Counted from the first letter of the stretch, positions 28,151 to 37,417 are shown. The stretch is DNA of 64,000 nucleotides from Vibrio lentus (GCF_030409755.1 NZ_JAUFQE010000002.1:62001-126000), one strand, 5' to 3'. Program-made: numbers and translations. The notes: generated from the letters alone by a model not told the origin.

Positions 28151-29299
28151 ATGTCAAAACGTGATTTTTACGAAGTATTAGGCGTAAGCCGCGATGCATC
28201 AGAGCGCGATATTAAAAAAGCGTATAAACGCTTAGCGATGAAATTCCACCCGGACCGTAATCAGGGTGATGACAGCGCAGCAGACAAATTTAAAGAAGTA
28301 AAAGTAGCGTACGAGATCCTAACCGATGCTCAAAAGAAAGCAGCTTACGACCAATACGGCCACGCAGCTTTTGAACAAGGTGGCATGGGTGGCGGCGGCG
28401 GTTACGGCGGCGGTGGCCAAGGTGACTTCGGCGATATCTTCGGTGATGTGTTTGGCGATATCTTTGGCGGCGGTCGTCGTGGTGGCGGTCAAGCGCGTGC
28501 ACAACGTGGTTCTGATTTACGTTACAACATGGAGCTTTCTCTAGAAGAAGCCGTTCGTGGTGTATCTAAAGAAATTGAAGTACCAACACTTGTTGAATGT
28601 GATATTTGTGATGGTAGCGGTGCTAAAGCGGGTTCTTCTGCACAAACGTGTGGTACTTGTCATGGCCACGGCCAGGTACAAATGCGCCAAGGTTTCTTTG
28701 CGGTTCAACAGACTTGTCCTACTTGTAACGGTAAAGGCAAGATCATTAAAGACCCATGCAACTCATGTCATGGTCAAGGTCGTAAACAGAAGACGAAAAC
28801 GCTTAACGTTAAGATCCCAGCAGGTGTTGATACTGGTGATCGCATTCGTCTATCTGGCGAAGGCGAAGCAGGAGAGCACGGCGCTCCAGCTGGTGACTTG
28901 TATGTACAAGTACACGTAAAAGAGCACAACATCTTTGAGCGTGACGGCAACAACCTTTACTGTGAAGTGCCAGTTAGCTTCACAATGGCAGCGCTAGGCG
29001 GTGAAGTTGAAGTTCCTACACTGGATGGTCGTGTAAACCTTAAAGTACCTGAAGAGACACAAACGGGCCGTATGTTCCGTATGCGTGGCAAAGGCGTGAA
29101 AGGTGTTCGTGGCGGCGGTGTGGGTGACCTAATCGTTAAGCTAGTGGTTGAAACACCAGTTAAGCTAAGCTCTCGTCAAAAGCAACTTCTTCGCGATTTC
29201 GAAGAGACATGTTGTGGTGAAGCAGCGAGCAAGCATAAGCCAAAGTCTGAAGGTTTCTTCAGCGGTGTTAAAAACTTCTTCGATGACCTAACTAAGTAA
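28151..29299 (+). CDS. dnaJ: Chaperone protein DnaJ (Hsp40)
   Basis: Co-chaperone that stimulates DnaK ATPase. The 382-aa protein has the J domain with HPD ([10 protein letters not shown]) near residues 32-41, a Gly/Phe-rich stretch at about 76-115, four zinc-binding CxxCxGxG repeats ([32 protein letters not shown]) at about 147-212, and the C-terminal substrate-binding beta domains. A terminator lies 24 bp after the stop. Probably transcribed with dnaK. Confidence 0.98.
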   Translation: MSKRDFYEVLGVSRDASERDIKKAYKRLAMKFHPDRNQGDDSAADKFKEVKVAYEILTDAQKKAAYDQYGHAAFEQGGMGGGGGYGGGGQGDFGDIFGDVFGDIFGGGRRGGGQARAQRGSDLRYNMELSLEEAVRGVSKEIEVPTLVECDICDGSGAKAGSSAQTCGTCHGHGQVQMRQGFFAVQQTCPTCNGKGKIIKDPCNSCHGQGRKQKTKTLNVKIPAGVDTGDRIRLSGEGEAGEHGAPAGDLYVQVHVKEHNIFERDGNNLYCEVPVSFTMAALGGEVEVPTLDGRVNLKVPEETQTGRMFRMRGKGVKGVRGGGVGDLIVKLVVETPVKLSSRQKQLLRDFEETCCGEAASKHKPKSEGFFSGVKNFFDDLTK

Positions 29300-29322
29300 T
29301 TAGATAGTAATTTGAAAATCTT

Positions 29323-29352
29323 AAAGCCTGCCAGTGTGCAGGCTTTTTTGTA
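29323..29352 (+). terminator. Terminator after dnaJ
   Basis: A 9-bp stem AAAGCCTGC/GCAGGCTTT (29323-29331 with 29338-29346) followed by T residues. Confidence 0.9.
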
Positions 29353-29437
29353 TCTGTAGATTAGAGAAAAGAGGCTCAGAGAAGAAAGAGTCGAGATTTA
29401 TCAGATAAATTCTAGAGCTCTTTGGTGGTTGCTCTTG

Positions 29438-29869
29438 TCACTTCCAACACGCTTCGGGCTCCGAAACACCCGAGTGGTGCAATTCTAACTTATCGGTATT
29501 CGAGTCTAAACATTCATCATTTACCTGCTGCGAAAGTGGTTCAGCCTGAATCGAATAGGTCGCGCTGCTAGCCGAAACTGCTAACGTGTAGTGACTGGTA
29601 TCCGTATCGCAAAACAAACATGTTCCTCCAGAAATAATACTCTCCGCTGCCGACACGTAGCTTCCCATGTATAGCGTTTCCATCTTCAATTGTATCTTTG
29701 CCATGTCAGCCATTGCAGTGACTCGATGCGCTTTAATTACATGGCTCGTATAACTTGGGTAGGCAATGGCGCCGAGTATCCCCACGATGGCGACAGCGAT
29801 CAATAATTCGATCAATGTCATTCCTTTAGTACTTAAGTTGTTGTTGTTGCATATATTTCTTCGAATCAT
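29438..29869 (-). CDS. Type IV pilin-like minor pilin (PilE type)
   Basis: Class III-signal prepilin; PilD is expected to cleave at G|MTLIELLIAV. The ATG at 29869 (143 aa, with AAAGGAAA upstream) gives a 16-residue leader ending in KG; a longer start at 29920 is possible but gives an atypically long leader. After the hydrophobic N-terminal helix come four cysteines (CLFC, C in NDEC, and the C-terminal C of ACWK), which suits a disulfide-bonded D-region. It is transcribed away from the other four pilin-like genes, with about 100 bp between. The V. cholerae equivalents next to dnaJ (VC0857-VC0861) serve the chitin-regulated DNA-uptake pilus. Confidence 0.9.
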   Translation of the reverse strand: MIRRNICNNNNLSTKGMTLIELLIAVAIVGILGAIAYPSYTSHVIKAHRVTAMADMAKIQLKMETLYMGSYVSAAESIISGGTCLFCDTDTSHYTLAVSASSATYSIQAEPLSQQVNDECLDSNTDKLELHHSGVSEPEACWK

Positions 29870-29971
29870 CGCGAGTAGTTTCCTTTCATATCTCTGCCTA
29901 TTTTTCTCCGGTGGTAGCATCGGCGCAAGATTAAATACGGTTACGCATCAGATTACATAGGAATTTGGGAA

Positions 29972-30478
29972 ATGACTCGCGGGTTTACTTTATTAGAGCT
30001 GTTAATAACGGTATCGGTGTTATCGATACTGATCGCCACGGCTGCCCCGAGTTTTAGTTCAGTAACGCAAACCGTGAAGATGCAGCGATTGGCTGGCGAG
30101 TTGAATGGTTTTCTTATTCAGGCGAAGTCAGAGTCAGTAAAAAGGAATCAAGATCTTTGGGTTCATTTCTCGATGGAAAAGAATGAAGTGCAATCAACTG
30201 GAGATTGGACTATTTGGCTAAAACCGACCGAAGACTTGTCAGGGGAAACCTTACTGCAGTTGTCGGGCGAACCCTTTCGTGATCTCTCTTTTTCTCATAA
30301 TTACACCGGAGACAGGATCACCTTTGAGAGTGTTCGTGGAAGACCGTCTCGAGGGACTCTGTATCTGGCGCCTAATACAGTTTCAACCGATCGGCTTTTG
30401 ATCAAATTATCTAGCCCTCCAGGGCGCATTAAGGTGTGCGGCGAGTTGAGCGCGCAGTATGGCTATGATGCGTGTTAA
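29972..30478 (+). CDS. fimT: Minor pilin, FimT/GspH type
   Basis: A 168-aa prepilin with the processing site RG|FTLLELLITV right at the N-terminus and a GspH-like globular part (FSSVTQTVKMQRLAGELNGFLIQAKSESVKR). Two C-terminal cysteines (VCGE and YDAC) can form the usual disulfide. First gene of a four-gene rightward operon whose members overlap: the next start lies 20 bp inside its 3' end. Probable role: priming complex of the type IV DNA-uptake pilus; by sequence the family assignment is firm, the role is inference. Confidence 0.88.
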   Translation: MTRGFTLLELLITVSVLSILIATAAPSFSSVTQTVKMQRLAGELNGFLIQAKSESVKRNQDLWVHFSMEKNEVQSTGDWTIWLKPTEDLSGETLLQLSGEPFRDLSFSHNYTGDRITFESVRGRPSRGTLYLAPNTVSTDRLLIKLSSPPGRIKVCGELSAQYGYDAC

Positions 30479-31091
30479 GCCGATAGTAGCAGTGCCTAAC
30501 AAGCAACGAGGAACATCACTGATTGAATTGATGGTGGCCTCTGTGATTGGCGTGTTCGCGATTTCTATTATTGGCAGTGTGTTTATTACGGGGCAGAGAA
30601 TCGGCAAAGATAAAGGCATCGAGCTATTACTGCTACAGAATTTAACCAGCACCATGCAGGTGATGAAAGAGGATATCCAACGAGCAGGTTACGATGGTTC
30701 AAACGGTTACTCAATTAAGTTATCTGGCGCGAGTCACACCATCCAAGTGAGTGGCGGTGTTGCGGTTGGTTTTGTTTATTTCAGACAAGGCTCAAGTGAC
30801 GATAAAGATCATCGACATATCGTTTACCGAAAGAGTGGAACTAGGCTACAAGTTTGTGAAAAAGGCACACTTGTATCTGCCGACCTCCTTTCGTTCAATG
30901 AAGTCACGGGTTGTTATTCGCTATTTGATGACAGCCTCATCGAAGTAGATGAACTCAATATTACTTCTCAGGTATTGGAGCAGAATTCTATCGAGAGCAC
31001 GCTTACTGATATCAGTATTACAGCGTCAATTCCAACCGCAGGTGTTTCCAAATCGGTTTCGGTTTCTGTTAAGCAGAGGAACTGGCAATGA
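30459..31091 (+). CDS. pilW: Minor pilin, PilW type
   Basis: A 210-aa prepilin with leader KQRG|TSLIELMVASVIGVF; position +1 is Thr rather than Phe/Met, while Glu5 is kept. The start could also be the second ATG-type codon pair a few residues in. The globular part has PilW-like NLTSTMQVMKEDIQRAGYDG and cysteines in RLQVCEKG and VTGCYSL. The stop TGA overlaps the next ATG (ATGA), indicating translational coupling. Confidence 0.87.
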   Translation: MAMMRVKPIVAVPNKQRGTSLIELMVASVIGVFAISIIGSVFITGQRIGKDKGIELLLLQNLTSTMQVMKEDIQRAGYDGSNGYSIKLSGASHTIQVSGGVAVGFVYFRQGSSDDKDHRHIVYRKSGTRLQVCEKGTLVSADLLSFNEVTGCYSLFDDSLIEVDELNITSQVLEQNSIESTLTDISITASIPTAGVSKSVSVSVKQRNWQ

Positions 31092-32428
31092 TGGTGTTTA
31101 GAAAGCAACGCGGCGTGGTGACCTTGTTGATCACATCGGTGCTTTTAGTTGGTGCTTTAGTGGTGACGTTAGGTACGTATCGCAGTGTGTTTCATCAAAT
31201 TAAAGTGGCTCAAAATGAGGTACAAGGAAGGCAAAATCACTGGCGTTCAGAAGGTGGTTTAGAGTGTACTTATTCCTATCTACGTGAGCTCGATAAAACC
31301 GTTTTAGATATCAAAGATGCCAGTGCACGTCCTGCCGACTTTTCTGATTGGTGTTCTCCTTATGATAATGAACCACAAATTGAGGTTTCGGATAGTGCGA
31401 GTTCTATCGCTTATATTGTTGAATCTACAACCGATACACAGCTGCTGTCTAAAACTATTCGTGAGAGCTCTCAGCTAGGAAGTGGGGCGATTCAATCAAC
31501 AGGGCCGATTGAGATCATCGGTACATTGAGCCTGAAGCCTACAGTAAAAGAAGAACCGATCAGCGGTAATGAATATGAGTGTGTTAGTGTTACTTTTGCT
31601 GACCTTTTTACTTACCAATACGATTCAACACATGGTGATTCAGGACAAACATTAGGCTTAGAAGTGCTCGACCCAAGTGCGGATGGTCCGTTTTCTGGTT
31701 TTGATGGTGTGTGTGATAGCGAATATAAAACGGAGATCCCCAAAGGCAATTCAGGGAGTCGCTACTCAATCCATGCGCCTGATTCCTCTCAAGGAGCGAA
31801 TCCACCTCCCTTCAAAAAAGACTTTAATCCCGATCCAAATATGAACCCGTTTTATACCTTCTTTGGTATCGCGAAAACGGATCAAAATATTGTCGACTTA
31901 TCACAAGACACTGATCTTTTTAAGCGCGTACAGATACTGGATGCCACAGAGTGCGGCACCGAAATTATGGACCATTTTACTCTAGCGCAAACTAAGGGAT
32001 TGTGGGTTGAGGGAAATTGCCATATCAATTCAGCGGTTGCTGCCGCCAACAATCAATCTCAACTTCTGGTGATTCAAGATGGTGTGCTCGCGTTAAATGG
32101 TGCCATGACTTACAACGGTGTGATCTATCATTTGGTCGATTATCAAAAGAGCCATGTTAAAACTCGTATAGATGACTTCTGGAAAGCGCTTGTCACTCCC
32201 AATGTATTTGCACCTTTTATCAAAGACATCGATGACGCTACCGTCCTGAAAAAAAGTGTTGGGATTCAATTTGCCTCTGGTTTACCTTCAGGTGGCCTTA
32301 TCTTTGATTCGCCACTTGGTGTGACAACGATTGTGGGTGATATGGATTTGGATTTTCGTTCAGAATCTAATCCAAGTGATCCGCCTTCAATTTACCAATG
32401 GAAGCGAGGCTCATGGAATGACTTCTAA
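31088..32428 (+). CDS. Large PilX-like minor pilin
   Basis: A 446-aa protein with a class III-like leader (KQRG|VVTLLITSVLL) and a hydrophobic helix. It lacks Glu5 of the mature pilin, as GspK/PilX-type tip pilins do. The globular domain (about 400 residues) is roughly twice the size of usual PilX proteins and contains scattered cysteines (EGGLECTYSY, FSDWCSPY, EYECVSV, DGVCDSE, ATECGTE, EGNCHIN). Its position between pilW and pilV is that of pilX, and no separate PilY1 gene is present here. The enlarged domain may provide the tip function. Assignment rests on position and N-terminus. Confidence 0.8.
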   Translation: MMVFRKQRGVVTLLITSVLLVGALVVTLGTYRSVFHQIKVAQNEVQGRQNHWRSEGGLECTYSYLRELDKTVLDIKDASARPADFSDWCSPYDNEPQIEVSDSASSIAYIVESTTDTQLLSKTIRESSQLGSGAIQSTGPIEIIGTLSLKPTVKEEPISGNEYECVSVTFADLFTYQYDSTHGDSGQTLGLEVLDPSADGPFSGFDGVCDSEYKTEIPKGNSGSRYSIHAPDSSQGANPPPFKKDFNPDPNMNPFYTFFGIAKTDQNIVDLSQDTDLFKRVQILDATECGTEIMDHFTLAQTKGLWVEGNCHINSAVAAANNQSQLLVIQDGVLALNGAMTYNGVIYHLVDYQKSHVKTRIDDFWKALVTPNVFAPFIKDIDDATVLKKSVGIQFASGLPSGGLIFDSPLGVTTIVGDMDLDFRSESNPSDPPSIYQWKRGSWNDF

Positions 32429-32867
32429 ACACCAAGGTTTCAGTTTGATAGAGGTGCTTATCTCTTTTTTACTTATAGGGGTTGCTTCGTTAGGGTTGGT
32501 TAAGTTGCAGGTTTACGCGGAACAAAAATCGGACTTTGCGCTTCACAGTCTTGAAGCTCTGCACTTTGCTGAAAGGCAGATGGAATATTATCGGACTCGT
32601 GTCTCGGATGTGAGTGGGGCGGTCGGGCTAATTCCTTTTTCGGAACTTAACCAAGCGAACCATTGTCTCAACACAGCAAGCTCAAACCCCTTATCCGGTT
32701 TATCAAGTTCTGCCTATGCGATGACTTGTGAGGTGTCCAATGCCAGTGGTGCTTTGTCTGGCGCTTTGAAAAACATTACTGTGACTGTTGCATGGCAAGA
32801 TCGTATGAACAAATCACAAAGTATTTACCTTGAAACAATGCTCTCCAAATTCAGTGAGTTTGACTGA
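32418..32867 (+). CDS. pilV: Minor pilin, PilV type
   Basis: A 149-aa prepilin with MTSKHQG|FSLIEVLISFLLIGVASLGLVKLQ, close to PilV/GspI starts. The ATG at 32418 overlaps the preceding gene by 11 bp and has GAGG 8 bp upstream; the longer frame from 32331 lies inside the previous gene and is rejected. Two cysteines (NHCLN, MTCEV) follow. Last gene of the minor-pilin operon. Confidence 0.9.
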   Translation: MTSKHQGFSLIEVLISFLLIGVASLGLVKLQVYAEQKSDFALHSLEALHFAERQMEYYRTRVSDVSGAVGLIPFSELNQANHCLNTASSNPLSGLSSSAYAMTCEVSNASGALSGALKNITVTVAWQDRMNKSQSIYLETMLSKFSEFD

Positions 32868-32872
32868 TCCCT

Positions 32873-32888
32873 AAGCAAACGTTTACTG
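32873..32888. promoter_or_regulatory. PurR-like palindrome upstream of the AbgT gene
   Basis: AAGCAAACGTTTACTG matches the PurR operator ANGCAANCGNTTNCNT at all but the last defined base. It lies 6 bp after pilV and 277 bp before the AbgT gene. The remaining gap (32889-33164) is AT-rich and holds no gene I can see. Confidence 0.45.
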
Positions 32889-33164
32889 CATGCCAAGGCA
32901 CACGACACTCCTTTTACCGACACTTTTCATTTCTCGGACATTGTTTGCATACTAGTTAAATGACTGTATATGGAATGGTGTTTTTTGTGTTTTTATATTG
33001 TTGCCGTTGCATGGCATTTTTGCAAAATATGTCTCCATTTATGGAAAATAAGGTGGAATCTTGTGCTTTTTTATAGCGACTTTAATAGAATATGTGCTGC
33101 ACCAATAGGCCGTGGTCAAAACTTATATTAGGCCTAAACAAACAACATCACATATGGAGTTACC

Positions 33165-34727
33165 ATGAGTAACCAAGCCGTAAAAAAAGCACCATCGACT
33201 GAGAAGATCAGTGGGATGGACCGCTTTCTAAACTTCATTGAACGCGCCGGCAACAAAATTCCAGACCCAGCAATTCTGTTCTTCTGGGCTCTAGTTATCG
33301 TATGGGTAGCATCTGCACTTTTGTCGAATCTTTCATTCGACCTAATCAACCCTCAAACGGGTGCTGCTCTAGAAGTTAACAACCTACTAACTGGTGAAGC
33401 GCTTGCTAGCTTCCTAGCGAATATGGTTACCACATTCACAGGTTTTGCACCGCTAGGCATCGTACTTGTTGCTATGCTAGGTGTTGGCGTTGCTGACTCT
33501 TCAGGCTTCATTACGACTGGCCTTAAGAAGATGCTTAACTTCACGCCAGCTAAGCTATTAACGCCAATGCTAATCTTGGTTGCTATCGTGTCTCACACAG
33601 CAGCTGATGCAGGTTACGTTCTAGTAATTCCTCTTGGCGGTATCATCTTCCACGCTGCGGGTCGTCACCCTCTAGCGGGTATTGCAGCAGCGTTTGCTGG
33701 TGTATCAGGTGGTTTCTCTGCGAACTTCATTCCTTCAGGTATTGATCCGCTACTAGCAGGTTTCACTCAAACAGCGGCCAACGTTCTTGACCCTGCATAC
33801 GTGGTTAACCCTCTAGCGAACATCTTCTTTACGGGCCTATCTTCAGTTCTAATCGTTGGTATCGGTTGGTACGTAACAGAGAAGGTTATCGAGCCTCGCC
33901 TTGCTAACACGCCTGTTGATGAAGATGCAGAACAAGCACCTGATCTAGGTACCTTCACAGCGATTGAATCTAAAGCATTCAAATTTGCCGGTTGGGCAAT
34001 GGTTGCAGGTATTGGTCTACTTATCGCAGCTTTGGTTCCTGAAAACTCAGCCCTTCGTTCGCCTGAAGGTGAGCTAACAGCGTTCTCTGCACCAGTAATG
34101 AAGTCTATCGTTCCTCTGATCTTCATCCTGTTTATTATTCCGGGTATCGTCTACGGCCGTGTAGCGGGTACTTTCAAGAATAGTAATGATGTTATCAAAG
34201 CAATGTCTGAGACGATGGCAACGATGGGCGCATACATTGTAATGTCGTTCTTCTGTGCTCAGTTCCTATCTGCATTCGCTCAATCAAACATCGGTACTAT
34301 GCTTGCGCTTTACGGTGCTGAAGGCTTGAAGGCGATGGACCTTCCAGGTGAAGCAACCGTTGTTGGTATGATTCTATTAACGGCTGCAGTTAACCTTCTT
34401 GTAGGTTCTGCTTCTGCTAAGTGGGCACTGATTGGTCCTATCCTAGTTCCTATGCTAATGGTTGTGGGTATCTCTCCTGAGCTATCTCAAGCGGCTTACC
34501 GTGTAGGCGATTCAGTGTCTAACATCATCTCTCCACTAATGGTGTTCTTCCCACTGGTTGTTGTTTACTGTCAACGTTACGTTAAGTCGACAGGTATCGG
34601 TACTCTAGCTTCTCTAATGATGCCATTCTCGATTGCTATGCTAATCGGTTGGTCAATCTTCTTGCTAGCTTACTGGGCTCTTGGTATCCCACTAGGTATC
34701 CAAGCTCCTTACACTTACACAATGTAA
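33165..34727 (+). CDS. AbgT-family transporter
   Basis: A 520-aa inner-membrane protein. The start GMDRFLNFIERAGNKIPDPAILFFWALV is the typical AbgT/MtrF N-terminus, and HTAADAGYVLVIPLGGIIFHAAGRHPLAGIAAAFAGVSGGFSANF segments plus GSASAKWALIGPILVPMLM are hallmark blocks. Family members import p-aminobenzoyl-glutamate or export sulfonamide antimetabolites. Codon use suggests high expression. A possible purine-repressor site lies upstream, a link to folate/purine metabolism if real. Monocistronic with its own terminator. Confidence 0.92.
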   Translation: MSNQAVKKAPSTEKISGMDRFLNFIERAGNKIPDPAILFFWALVIVWVASALLSNLSFDLINPQTGAALEVNNLLTGEALASFLANMVTTFTGFAPLGIVLVAMLGVGVADSSGFITTGLKKMLNFTPAKLLTPMLILVAIVSHTAADAGYVLVIPLGGIIFHAAGRHPLAGIAAAFAGVSGGFSANFIPSGIDPLLAGFTQTAANVLDPAYVVNPLANIFFTGLSSVLIVGIGWYVTEKVIEPRLANTPVDEDAEQAPDLGTFTAIESKAFKFAGWAMVAGIGLLIAALVPENSALRSPEGELTAFSAPVMKSIVPLIFILFIIPGIVYGRVAGTFKNSNDVIKAMSETMATMGAYIVMSFFCAQFLSAFAQSNIGTMLALYGAEGLKAMDLPGEATVVGMILLTAAVNLLVGSASAKWALIGPILVPMLMVVGISPELSQAAYRVGDSVSNIISPLMVFFPLVVVYCQRYVKSTGIGTLASLMMPFSIAMLIGWSIFLLAYWALGIPLGIQAPYTYTM

Positions 34728-34768
34728 GCTAAGTACTAAAAGCAAAATTTAGTAAGATAAAATCATCG

Positions 34769-34801
34769 AAGCCCGCACCGAAATGTGCGGGCTTTTTTTT
34801 G
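34769..34801 (+). terminator. Terminator after the AbgT gene
   Basis: A 10-bp stem AAGCCCGCAC/GTGCGGGCTT (34769-34778 with 34785-34794) followed by T8. Confidence 0.93.
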
Positions 34802-34951
34802 CTATTTTTTTTGCTATTTTTTTCTATCCAAGATTTCTTACATCCAAAACTTTTTATATTCAAAACTTTTTATATCCCAAATAAACGCACTCAGCTTATA
34901 CTCCGGATTACGGCTAATTGTTGGCCGGTAAAATTAGGAAATCCAATCCAC

Positions 34952-36241
34952 ATGAAAATTCTGCTTTTAGTAGGGTTAATTGTTTTAAATGGTCTGTTTG
35001 CCATGTCAGAGATTGCACTGGTAGCAGCAAAGAATAGTCGGCTGAAACGCTTAGCCGAAAAACACCGCTCCGCTCAGATTGCTCTTGAGCTAAAAGAAAA
35101 TCCAACTCGCTTCCTTTCAACCATTCAAATCGGTATCACGGTCATCGGCCTGCTCAGCGGTATTGTGGGCGAGGCGACGCTATCTGCGCCATTGGCCGTT
35201 CAACTTGAGCTGTGGGGATTCGACCCAACCCAAGCGAATATCTTGTCTACTGCGGTAGTCGTTGTCGGTATTACTTACTTCGCGATTGTTGTGGGTGAGT
35301 TGGTGCCAAAGCGTTTTGCTCAATCCCAAGCTGAAAATATCGCCGTGTTAGTGGCGCTTCCAATCTTCTGGTTATCTAAAATCGCGACGCCGTTTGTGTT
35401 TGCGTTGTCTGCATCAACCGAAGGTATCCTCAAGTTAATGGGACGTGGTGGCGAAGAAGACAGTGTGACCGAAGACGATATTCATGCACTCGTGAAAGAG
35501 GGCTCTGAATCTGGTGTGATAGAGCGTGGTGAGCAAGAGATGATTCGTAATATCTTGCAGCTTGACGATCGCCTTGTGAGCTCGTTGATGACGCCACGTC
35601 GAGATGTCGACTTTCTTGATATTGACCAACCCGTTGAGCACATATTCAAAAAATTACGATCGTCAAAGCACAGTGTGTTTCCATTGTGCCAAGATCACCT
35701 CAATAAGGTGGTCGGTACGGTGTCGGCCAAAGCTTTACTGAATCAGGCGGGCAATTTAAGTATTCAAGTGATCATGGGGCTGTCTAAGTCTCCGATATAT
35801 GTTCCCGAGTCTATGAAGGCGTTGCGTTTACTTAGCTACTTTAAAGAGTCGGGTACCGATATGGCGTTCATCGTTGATGAATATGGCGATGTGCAAGGCC
35901 TTGTGACTCATTACGATATTCTTGAAGCGATTGCAGGTGAGCTATCCAATAACCCCAATGACCTATGGACTGAGCAAGTTGAAGACGGGTTGCTGGTGGA
36001 TGGGTTAATCCCTCTCAGTGAGCTCAAGAACCGCCTAGAGCTGTCAGAGTTAGAAGGGGAAAGCGAAGGCTTCCAAACATTGAATGGCCTTATCACTTGG
36101 CTGATTGGGCGTTTACCCGATACGGGAGAAGTCGTTGATTGTCAGCAATGGCAGTTTGAAATTATCTCGGTCGAGAACAACCGTATCGTGAGTGTTAAAG
36201 CGACAAAAATAGTCAATGAGTTGGGCGATGCTGTTAGTTAG
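34952..36241 (+). CDS. CorC/HlyC-family membrane protein (DUF21, CBS pair, transporter-associated domain)
   Basis: A 429-aa inner-membrane protein. The ATG at 34952 (AGGAAA upstream) begins MKILLLVGLIVLNGLFAMSEIALVAA, the standard family start; the longer frame to 34799 starts in a poly-T terminator tail. Order: DUF21 membrane domain (about 1-190), two CBS domains (about 205-330, with SSLMTPRRDVDFLD and FIVDEYGDVQGLVTHYD), and the CorC_HlyC domain (about 345-425). Relatives act in Mg2+/Co2+ efflux or are annotated hemolysins; true substrate unknown. Confidence 0.92.
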   Translation: MKILLLVGLIVLNGLFAMSEIALVAAKNSRLKRLAEKHRSAQIALELKENPTRFLSTIQIGITVIGLLSGIVGEATLSAPLAVQLELWGFDPTQANILSTAVVVVGITYFAIVVGELVPKRFAQSQAENIAVLVALPIFWLSKIATPFVFALSASTEGILKLMGRGGEEDSVTEDDIHALVKEGSESGVIERGEQEMIRNILQLDDRLVSSLMTPRRDVDFLDIDQPVEHIFKKLRSSKHSVFPLCQDHLNKVVGTVSAKALLNQAGNLSIQVIMGLSKSPIYVPESMKALRLLSYFKESGTDMAFIVDEYGDVQGLVTHYDILEAIAGELSNNPNDLWTEQVEDGLLVDGLIPLSELKNRLELSELEGESEGFQTLNGLITWLIGRLPDTGEVVDCQQWQFEIISVENNRIVSVKATKIVNELGDAVS

Positions 36242-36380
36242 ATAAGCCGCTAGCGAGAGATTAAACGAATAAGCCCGCGCTTGTTGTTCATTATCTCTTT
36301 ATTGTTCATAATCACTAAGATTAGGTATGCTTCCCCGCATACCTTTTTTTGTTCTTATCCTTTGTTTTCTGGAGTTCCCT

Positions 36381-36947
36381 TTGTCAGACCATCAATTCAC
36401 CCCTCAAGATGAAATCTTCATGCGACGTGCCATTGAGGTGGCCAAGCAAGCTGAGAATGAGGGAGAGGTTCCCGTTGGTGCTGTGTTGGTAAAAGAGGGT
36501 GAGATTATTTCTGAAGGTTGGAACCGTTCGATTGGCAGCCACGATGCTACGGCACATGCAGAAATCGAAACCTTGCGTAAAGCGGGCCAAGCTTTGGAAA
36601 ACTATCGCTTACTCGATACCACTTTATACGTCACGCTTGAACCGTGTCCTATGTGCGCTGGAGCCTTGTTACACAGCCGAGTAAAACGTATTGTCTTTGG
36701 TGCGCCTGACTTGAAAGCGGGTGCGGCGGGTACGGTATTGAACCTCTTCGAAAGCCAAGCTTCATACCACTATGCCGATGTTGAGCATGGTCTGTTAGAA
36801 GAAGAGTGCCGTGAACAGCTACAGGCGTTTTTTAAACGTCGTAGAAAAGAGATAAAAGAGAAGCGAAAGCTTGAGCGTTTGCAGGAAGAGCAGCGTTTAG
36901 AAGCCGAGAAGGCAAGTAACAAGAAAAAGCCAACTAACAAGAGGTAG
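36381..36947 (+). CDS. tadA: tRNA-specific adenosine deaminase TadA (TTG start)
   Basis: Deaminates the wobble adenosine of tRNA-Arg(ACG) to inosine; essential. With TTG at 36381 the protein has 188 aa and begins (M)SDHQFTPQDE, aligning with E. coli MSEVEFS; GGAG lies 6 bp upstream. The ATG-like extension to 36327 would add a hydrophobic leader foreign to this cytosolic enzyme. Zinc and catalytic residues are visible: His59 and Glu61 in TAHAEIETLR, Cys89 and Cys92 in LEPCPMCAGA. The C-terminal tail is unusually long, basic and coiled (about 35 residues rich in Lys, Arg, Glu). Confidence 0.93.
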   Translation: MSDHQFTPQDEIFMRRAIEVAKQAENEGEVPVGAVLVKEGEIISEGWNRSIGSHDATAHAEIETLRKAGQALENYRLLDTTLYVTLEPCPMCAGALLHSRVKRIVFGAPDLKAGAAGTVLNLFESQASYHYADVEHGLLEEECREQLQAFFKRRRKEIKEKRKLERLQEEQRLEAEKASNKKKPTNKR

Positions 36948-37005
36948 AAGCAAGTTTTAGGCACCCTCTATCGTAAGAGTGCCGCAGAAAACTTACTCGG
37001 TGTAT

Positions 37006-37140
37006 TTACTCAGAAAGTATCTGCATGAAAGCACGGTTGCGCCAAATGATCTTTTTCTTATTATTTGAAAGCATACGCTTACGACGGTTTGCAGCAACGG
37101 TCTTATCAAGGCGCTTCGATTTCAGTTTGTTCTTCATCAT
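37006..37140 (-). CDS. Small basic protein, 44 aa, unknown
   Basis: A short minus-strand frame encoding MMKNKLKSKRLDKTVAANRR.. and ending MQILSE. Fifteen of 44 residues are Lys or Arg, with clusters NRRKR and NNKKKII, so it may bind RNA or ribosomes. An AGGAAA sequence lies about 10 bp before the tandem ATGs, supporting translation. A weak hairpin (36960-36983) follows on the minus strand. It sits alone between tadA and mltF. I do not recognise a named family. Confidence 0.6.
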   Translation of the reverse strand: MMKNKLKSKRLDKTVAANRRKRMLSNNKKKIIWRNRAFMQILSE

Positions 37141-37417
37141 TTCAACGATTTCCTATTTGTCGTCTGGCTTTGTAATTATGACTTCAGTTTTAATTATAGT
37201 GGTTATTTGTTTATGAGCTTTGTCTCGAACTTAGCGATACTTTTTGAGTAGCTATCGCGATGGTCAGTGTCTGAATACAACAGAACATCATGGCGCTTAT
37301 GGTGTGTCGTTATAAAGTTCAATTGTTACTGCAATATGACACCTCAAGTTTAACGGTCACTTTGTTTGTTTATTTTCTCAATGCGAACCAGCCAATACGA
37401 ACCAGTGGCTCATGTAT

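Noticed and set aside
28290..28504. His/Arg- and Thr-rich minus-strand frames inside dnaJ
   Set aside because: Mirror image of the Gly/Phe-rich coding segment of dnaJ.
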